Shown here in pieces: positions 56,893 to 64,000 of a DNA stretch of 64,000 bases (positions are counted from its first letter, which is position 1; each line of letters opens with the position of its first letter). The notes under the pieces are model-generated. The model saw nothing but the letters and a program-made list of their open reading frames with translations, was not told the DNA's origin and ran no database searches. Source of the DNA: Manihot esculenta (taxonomy: Eukaryota > Streptophyta > Magnoliopsida > Malpighiales > Euphorbiaceae); contig NC_035163.2 of the NCBI RefSeq assembly GCF_001659605.2, positions 32,514,158 to 32,578,157 of the forward strand, written 5' to 3'. A program made the position numbers and the translations under genes.

Positions 56893-59800
56893 TTGCTGGT
56901 TATCTCAACTAACTCTGGCCCTGCAAGAGTTTTCTCTCCTACCTCTTCCCAGCAAACAGGTGTTCGGCACTTCCTCCCATATAGAGCTTCATAAGGAGCC
57001 ATCCCTATGCTAGCATGATGGCTGTTGTTGTAGGCAAACTCCACTAGAGGTAGATGCTGCCTCCAAGAACCGCCAAAGTCTAACACACACATTCTCAGCA
57101 TATCTTCAATGGTTTGGATGGTCCTCTCTGACTGACCGTCTGTCTGTGGATGGAAGGCAGTGCTGAAATCCAACCTTGTGCCCATTTCATTTTGCAGACT
57201 CCGCCAAAACCTGGAGGTGAACTGAGGTCCTCGATCTGATACTATCGACACTGGAACTCCATGCAACCTTACTATCTCGTCTACATACACCTGCGCCAAC
57301 TTGTCCACAGAGTAGTTACTCCTGACTGGAATGAAGTGAGCAGATTTAGTGAGTCTATCCACAATCACCCATATGGAGTCTAGTCTGTTAGACGTCGCCG
57401 GTAAGCCCACTACAAAATCCATCGCTATGTTCTCCCATTTCCATTCTGGAATCGGCAGTGGGTTAAGCATTCCAGCCGGCTTCTGGTGCTCTAGCTTCAC
57501 CCTTTGACATGTCTCGCAGGCTGACACGAACTGTGCCACTTCTCTCTTCATTGCTGGCCACCAATACACCCTTCTCAGATCTTGATACATCTTGGTGGCT
57601 CCCGGGTGAATGCTATATCTCGCATTATGAGCTTCCCTCATAATGTCTTCCTTTAAACTGCTATCATCTGGTACACATAACCTCTTACCATGTCGAAGAA
57701 TCCCCTCACCGTCAAATCTGAACTCTGTACTATTGCCCGACTGAACAGTCCTGGCAATCTTCACTAACTCGGGGTCTTCGTGCTGTTTCAGAGCCACTTG
57801 CTCTAGAAACACTGGTGTCACTCTCATCTGTGCGATCAAAGCACCCGTACCAGATAATTGCAATTGTAACCCTTCATCCACGAGCTTGTAGAAATCCTTA
57901 ACCACCGGTCTTCTTTCTACTACAATGTGGGATAAACTGCCAAGTGACTTTCGGCTTAAGGCATCAGCTACAACATTAGCTTTGCCCGGATGATACTGGA
58001 TCTTACAATCATAATCACTGAGCAATTCTACCCACCGTCTCTGCCTCAAGTTTAACTCTCTCTGACTTAAGATGTGCTGCAGGCTCTTATGATCCGTATA
58101 GATCTCACACTTTACCCCATAGAGGTAATGCCTCCACATCTTAAGTGCAAAGATAACAGCTGCCATCTCAAGATCGTGTGTCGGGTAATTCAGCTCGTGC
58201 TTCTTCAGCTGTCTAGAAGCATAAGCTATCACTCGGTCATTCTGCATCAACACACAACCCAATCCCACTCGGGATGCATCACAGAACACTGTGAAATCTT
58301 CATCACTGATCGGCAGTGCTAACACCGGTGCTGAAGTTAACCGTCTCTTCAACTCTGCAAAACTTTCCTCACATTCCTCTGACCATATAAACTTCTGATT
58401 CTTTCTGGTCAGTCTGGTCATAGGAGCAGCTATCTTCGAAAAGTCCTGAACAAACCTCCGATAGTAGCCTGCCAAACCCAGAAAACTCTTGATCTCTGTC
58501 ACCGTAGTGGGTGTAGGCCAGTTGGCTACTGCCTCTACCTTTTTGGGATCTACTGCTATACCGTCCTCTGATACAACATGTCCCAAAAAGGAAATGCTCC
58601 TTAACCAGAACTCACACTTGGAGAACTTGGCATACAAGCCATGCTCTCTCAAGGTTTGCAGCACTATCCGAAGATGCTGGGCATGGTCCTCTACATTCCT
58701 GGAGTACACCAAGATATCATCAATAAAGACGATCACAAAACGATCCAAGTACTCCCTGAAAACCCTGTTCATGAGATCCATGAATGCTGCAGGGGCGTTA
58801 GTCAACCCGAACGGCATCACAAGGAACTCATAATGCCCATATCTGGTTCTGAAAGCAGTCTTGGATACATCTCCTTCCCTGATCTTCAACTGGTGGTATC
58901 CGGATCTCAGATCTATTTTAGAAAAACAACCTGCTCCTGCCAGCTGGTCGAACAGATCATCGATCCTGGGTAACGGATACTTGTTTTTGATAGTGACTTT
59001 GTTCAACTGTCTGTAGTCGACACAAAGTCTAAGAGGTCCATCCTTCTTTCTGACAAACAATACTGGAGCACCCCAGGGTGAGGTACTCGGGCGGATGAAA
59101 CCCTTAGCTACCAAATCCTGTAACTGCTCTTTCAACTCTCGCAACTCTGCTGGTGCCATCCTGTAGGGAGGAATAGAGATCGGTCTGGCATTGGGCATCA
59201 ACTCAATCTCGAACTCTATTTCCCTATCCGGTGGCAATCCTGGAAGCTCTTCAGGAAACAGATCTAGGAAGTCTCTGACAACTAGTACTGCGGATGGTTC
59301 CCTAATCTGACTGTCTAGCTCTCTCACATAAGCTAGGAACCCCTGACACCCCTTCCTTAACATTCTACGAGCCTGAAGGGCTGATATCAAACCCCTAGGT
59401 GTCCCTCTCCTGTCTCCTCTGAAGACACACTCTGACCCATCCTGGTCTCTGACACTGACTACCTTGTCTCTACAGTTCAGGGTAGCATCATACGTAGATA
59501 ACCAGTCCATCCCTAGAATGACATCAAAATCTGTCAACTCTAGAACCACCAGGTCAGCTGGAAGGTATCTACTCTCTATGCACACTGGACTGAACCGACA
59601 GACTGACTCTGCCAAAGATGGATCACATTTGGGTCCACTGACCCATAGAGGACACTCTAACTCAGACACTATCAGACCCAACCTCTCTGCAGCTCTAGAA
59701 GAAATGAAAGAGTGAGAAGCACCGGGGTCCATTAAAGCATACACCTCTGAACACCCAATGATGAGATTACCTGACACCACCGTGTTTGACGTGTCTGCCT

Positions 59801-61331
59801 CCTGCTGAGTCAGGGTGAAAATCCGTGCTGGGGCTGACGGACCTGCACCTCGGGAACCCATCCCTGATGAAGAGGCTGCCCCTCTTCCTCTTCCTCTGCC
59901 ACTACTTGGTGGTATGGCTGAAGCTACTGGCTGTACTACACTGCCCGTACTCATCTGCTGGGATGGTGCAACCAAAGTCGCCTGAGGACATTCCCGTGCA
60001 TAATGTCCCTCCTGCCCACACCTATAGCAGGCTGTGGATCCCAACTGACAAGCTCCTCTATGCTGTTTGCCACACCTCTTGCACACTGGAAAATCTGTGC
60101 CAGAACTGGAGCCACTACTCATTCCCAGACCCGACTTAAGCCTATTCCAGAACTTGCCTCTCTTTCCTCTGAATTTCTCCCATCTCTTCTTGCTTGCACT
60201 TACTGTACTCTGTGAGGAGGAACCTGGTTTAGCACCAGAAGACTGTGCCTTAACTACACCTTGACTTATAGCACTGGCCTCCATCTTTCTAGCAGCATCC
60301 ACAATAGAGTGGAAACTTTCCTTCTCCGCATGAAGAATCAAAGAGAAATACCTGGGATGAAGCCTTGTGGCATATCTCTTTGCCTTCTTCTGATCTGTAT
60401 CATATGCCTGACCAACATATGGCAACAATTCCAGGAACTTATCTGTATATTCATCAACGCTCATCACCTCCGTCTGTCTCCACTGCTCAAACTCCACAAC
60501 CTTAAGTTCCCTGGAACTGTCAGGAAAAGCCCATCCAGCAAATTCGTTGGCGAACTCTTCCCATGTCATACTCTCCAGTCTCGGGTCCACATAGTTCTTA
60601 AACCATTCTCTAGCTTTCTTACACTTTAACGTGAACCCTGCCATCTCAATGGCTCTACCATCATCTGCTCCTAACTCACTTGTTATCATTCTGACTGCAC
60701 TGAGATACTCAAAGGGATCATCTCCTGTGTTGAATTTCGGAGCATCCAACTTTAAGTACTCGGTCATCTTCACCTTACTTCCCCCTGAAGAACTGGGTTG
60801 CTGTGCTTCCACAACAGGGGCTACTGGTTCAGGAGGTGGTGGTGGAGGAACTGGTTCCCTTACTTCAGGTTGTACTGGACTTGGATGAACAGGTGGGGGT
60901 GGATACATGTGATAGGGTGGATAAAAGGAAGGATAGGGCATATATGGCATGTAGGGTGGATATGGGGCAAAACTGGAGTAATCCGACGTGCCTCCCATCG
61001 GATACTCTGGGCCCTGTGGAAAGGGTGGATAGCCAAACCTAGAGGCCTGAACACCTCCCTGGGACTCCCCCATACCTTCTTCTGACCTTCCTACACCCAT
61101 GCTTGCATCTCTACTCTGATCCTCTTCCCTCACACCTCTTTCTTCTACTGACCTTCCCCCTCTGCTTACTCCTCTCCTGCTCTCGTCAGAAGACCTTCTA
61201 GGGTCTCGTGACGTTCCTTCCCTGCTTGACCTGTGAGATCTTGCCCTTGGCAAGGCAGGTGGACGAGCAGCTGTACCCTCACTTCCAGGTGGGACTCCAG
61301 TCAATCTCGCGGATCGACGAGTTCCTCGCAT
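56893..61331 (-). pseudogene. Gag-pol of element B up to the insertion of C
   Basis: On - the frame starts [15 protein letters not shown] at 61,331 (an in-frame Met also at 61,337). It has gag, a CCHC knuckle ([15 protein letters not shown]), protease DPGASHS, reverse transcriptase with FIDD (about 58,725), RNase H, and the integrase zinc finger and DDE core ([21 protein letters not shown]). Just after GPELVEITS it is cut by element C at the TTGCT target. No stop or frameshift is present before the cut, and the rest continues in frame at 46,691-46,184. The gene was therefore open until C inserted. Confidence 0.93.
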
Positions 61332-61550
61332 CTTCACTCGCTGGAAACAACAAACACATAAAACATAAGCAACACATCAAACAAATGCACATGCATAACT
61401 CATGGCATTGCACATCAGCATATAGACAGGACTGACATCCTATCCTAGTGGACATGTTTGCCTATGGTGCTTGACCTGTTAAACCTCTCTATGAGCCCAC
61501 AACTCTCTCTATAGGTCCGACCATATGAACCTAGGGCTCTGATACCAATC
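61332..61550 (-). other. Leader and primer binding site of element B
   Basis: The primer binding site on - (TGGTATCAGAGC) is at 61,547-61,536, three bases inside the right LTR. The leader ends with an acceptor-like TTGTTTCCAG (AG at 61,342-61,341) nine bases before the gag ATG. Like A and C it contains CTAGGT...ACCTAG arms shortly after the primer site. Confidence 0.85.
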
Positions 61551-63707
61551 TGTAACAGCCCGGAAACCGAACTGCCACCGGCACTAGGATCCAGATCGAC
61601 TTAAGGTCGCCGGGACCCGTAGTAAGCCTGCTATCCTGTCTGTATACCTGTGAAATCCCATACATGATCATACATTTTCTGTAAAAACATAAAACTTTTC
61701 TTCTCTCCAAGGCTTAACCTGTGCATGCACTCTCTCTGTGCTCTACCAATCCCTACTAGAGCTCCTCATGGCTCTAGGCGGATCAAACTCATAATGTTAA
61801 GCCTGGTTTTGCTCATAAACATACACCAATAAAGAAACATACATAAACTGATCATGTGACTCCACAAAGGGATTACAAGTCTTATAAATCAAGCACCATT
61901 CTATACACTGTACATATACATTATCTCTGTACAAATACATGTCCACACTAGCTATTACACCACTCTGTACTCTTCCTGTACCCTGCTGAGTTCTCTCTGA
62001 TCTCTGAACCTGCACAACTGAAGTTAGGGGAGAGGGATGAGCTACGATAGCCCAGTGAGTAGAATAGGCAAATACAGGTGATAAAACATGCTCTCATGGA
62101 ATGCAACACATAATCACATAACCTCGGCCGGACGGATCAAAACTCCCTCTATCTCATCTGGGGTACCTAAGTACCATGTGCCTGGTCCCCGTAGGGCTGT
62201 TCCAGGTCTTTCTGTGTGTGCCTGGTCCCCGTAGGGCTGTTCCAGGTCTTTCCTCTGAGGGCTAATGAATCCTCACGAAGTCCGTGCCGTCTCACATAAG
62301 CAATGTACAAGGAGCAATGCCAAGTACAAGGATAAATGCAATGCATCATCTTGGTGTACACTAATGCACTCACCCTATAGCATATTCATGATGCATGAAG
62401 CATGATAAAATATCAATTCTCATATTAAAACATTAAGTTAAATTCCACTCACCTGTAGTTCTCTCTGACCTGACTCTGCAGGTTCTGACTCTGGACTCAC
62501 TGCTGATGTCCCTGATTCCTCTGGTCCGTACCTACACAGGGGGACTCAAATGAGGGACTAAACTCACTCAAGAACATCTCTAAGAAACTCCCCAAAACCC
62601 CTCTAAACAATCCTCAAACCATCACAAAAACATGCAAAAGAAAGCTGGACAGGGCACTTTCGGCGGCAGGTTCGGCGGCCGAAACCCCACTCCAGAGACG
62701 AAACTCATGCATGTTCGGCGGCACCTTCGGCGGCCGAAGGTCTCGTCCAGAGACGAAACTCACACACTTTCGGCGGCCGAACTCCCTCTTTCGGCGGCCG
62801 AAAGTCCCTTTCTAAACCGAAAGCCTAGCTTTCGGGGGCAACCTTTGGCAGCCGAACTGCCTCCACAAAGGGTTCGGCGGCCGAACCTTCCTTCGGCGGC
62901 CGAACCTGGTTTTGCCCGAAGGGCAGAACCCTGCTCTGTTTCATGCAAACTTTGCCCAAAAACCTACAAACATGCATAGCAACTACTCCCAACTAGCATA
63001 TACACATATATATGCACAAAGGGGTCTCAAACTATCCTAAAACCCCAAACAAACATAACATACAACACTTAATCATGCTGGAACACCACAAATCACCAAA
63101 AACCTCACCTAAACCTAAACATGCATACTACCCATACAAACTTCATAAAACCTTTCAAAACCATCAAAGAAGCTCAGGATCTTCACTTACCTCTTAAAAA
63201 ACTTGAGGATGAAGGATCCCAACGTGGAGATATGAAGAAAAGCTCTTCCAAAGCTCCAAGCTTCAAACTTTGGTTCTTTTGCTCAAAACCTTCAAAAGTC
63301 ACCAAAACTCTTAAAACTCTTGAAAGATTTGATGAAAATCATGGAAAACATGAAAGTCAACGTAGGAGAGGCTGAAACTCACCTCTGGCTGCAAGTGGAG
63401 GAGAAATAACCTCCTTCCACCGACCCTTGGCCCTTTTATAGGTGGCTGGCCAGACCACCTTCGGCAGCCGAACGTGAAGCCGCAACCATGCAATGTTCGG
63501 CGGCCGAAAGTTACCTTCGGCGGCCGAACCTTTGCATTTCTCCCTTGTTACTTTTCTTTCAAAACTCAAGTCTTTGAACACTTCAAAACATGAAAACAAG
63601 TGAAAATACTTTGGAAAACATAGGCATTACCCTTCTCGAGGGTTCCGACACCCGAGATTCCACCGGACTACAGGAATTCCGATGCCGGACTCGAGCCGGG
63701 TATTACA
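61551..63707 (-). repeat. 5' LTR of element B (right copy)
   Basis: 2157 bp. TATAAAAG box on - at 63,440-63,433. Splice-like series on -: donor AAGAG|GTAAGT (GT 63,190-63,189), acceptor CTGTGTAG ending 62,532, donor GTGAGTGG from 62,452, acceptor CCCCTAACTTCAG ending 62,018, 8-nt candidate exon TTGTGCAG (62,017-62,010), donor GTTCAG. It holds eight perfect TTCGGCCGCCGAA motifs (read on -), one more than the left LTR because of a 19-bp unit near 62,889. Confidence 0.95.
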
Positions 63708-64000
63708 GCTAGTAAGGGTGGAAGAAGAAGAACAGAAACCTGTTTTCTACGTTAGCAAGGTACTCAGAGACACGGAGGTCAGATATTCGAACATTGAAAA
63801 ATTGGCTTACGCCTTATTGCTGGCAGTCCAAAAATTCAGAGTTTATCTAGAAGGCCACCAAGGAGTCGTGATGACAGACCAACCCTTAAAGAAGATTCTA
63901 CATAGGCCGGAAACTTCAAGGCGGATGTTGGCATGGTCTGTAGAAATTAGCCCTTACTGTCTAGAGTACCAACCTCGAACAGCCATAAAATCCCAAGCTC
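63708..64000 (+). pseudogene. RNase H region of element D (resumes after element B, runs off the window)
   Basis: Begins with the second GCTAG target copy (63,708-63,712). It continues the D pol frame exactly: LVRVEEEEQKPVFYVSKVL, then YSNIEKLAYALLLAVQKFR and TDQPLKKILHRPETSRR, typical of the RNase H domain of Tat elements. Integrase and the 3' LTR are outside the window. Confidence 0.92.

Larger units (their letters stand above)
43968..63707 (-). mobile_element. Element B: Tekay-type chromovirus on -, inserted in D and itself split by C
   Basis: On - the order is 5' LTR (63,707-61,551), iMet primer site, gag-pol (from 61,331), insertion of C within the integrase, remaining integrase and chromodomain (46,691-46,184), polypurine tract, and 3' LTR (46,105-43,968). 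GCTAG flanks both ends. Without C the element is about 9.5 kb and its gag-pol frame is exactly continuous (1648 residues by count). The two LTRs look the same except for one 19-bp difference, so the insertion is recent but older than C. Confidence 0.96.
39983..64000 (+). mobile_element. Element D: Tat-lineage Ty3/gypsy retrotransposon, split by element B and running off the window
   Basis: 5' LTR, primer binding site, gag and pol up to reverse transcriptase occupy 39,983-43,967. The element is then interrupted by B (43,968-63,707) and its RNase H resumes at 63,708-64,000. The rest, with the 3' LTR, is outside the window. The gag CX2HX4HX4C motif, the VDDGS protease and the RT type (DFTDLNKACPKDCYPLPDI) mark the Tat group rather than the chromoviruses. 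It has defects of its own: an in-frame TGA after gag and a frame change with apparent deletion in the protease. Confidence 0.88.

Overview
This window is nuclear DNA from a flowering plant, probably a eudicot. The low-copy genes have many spliced introns, the intergenic DNA is AT-rich, and about half of the window is LTR retrotransposon. The gene set (plant boron exporter, DRM-type methyltransferase, ECT/YTH protein, seed 1-Cys peroxiredoxin) is plant-specific. The style of the retroelements suggests a Euphorbiaceae genome such as cassava, but this is a guess from general familiarity. No bacterial, organellar or viral genome features were seen.

Region 1 (1-20,000) is genic. A small LYR-motif protein lies on + (752-2413). 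A BOR1-type borate transporter of 12 coding exons lies on - (3583-7303). A DRM3-like, probably catalytically dead, de novo methyltransferase with three UBA domains lies on - (11,296-19,875). One DRM3 intron carries a small nest of DNA transposons, including a clear Stowaway MITE.

Region 2 (20,000-23,464) is AT-rich DNA followed by a GC-richer fragment of unknown origin. Region 3 (23,465-33,058) is element A, a Ty3/gypsy chromovirus of the Tekay/Del type. It has an uninterrupted gag-pol frame, but its 3' LTR has lost the last 299 bp. Region 4 (33,059-36,243) is a decayed Tat-lineage element E on -, preceded by ten ~72-bp tandem repeats. It abuts the first coding exons of an ECT/YTHDF-type gene (36,244-36,958) that has lost its YTH domain. 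Region 5 (38,862-39,712) is a complete 1-Cys peroxiredoxin gene (PER1) with seed-type RY and ABRE promoter motifs.

Region 6 (39,983-64,000) is a three-level Russian doll of retrotransposons. Tat-lineage element D (+) was broken at the RT/RNase H boundary by Tekay element B (-, 43,968-63,707, target duplication GCTAG). B was in turn broken inside its integrase by Tekay element C (+, 46,697-56,892, target duplication TTGCT). Both insertions preserve the host reading frames exactly once the insert and one target copy are ignored.

The strongest unexpected signals are shared by the three Tekay elements A, B and C. (1) The LTR and leader carry an ordered series of splice-like donors and acceptors, including an 8-nt candidate micro-exon. 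(2) Dense clusters of the 13-bp GC-rich motif TTCGGCCGCCGAA occur in every LTR. (3) A 9-bp-stem, 4-nt-loop inverted repeat lies immediately upstream of the polypurine tract. All exon coordinates, alignments and LTR difference counts were made by eye.
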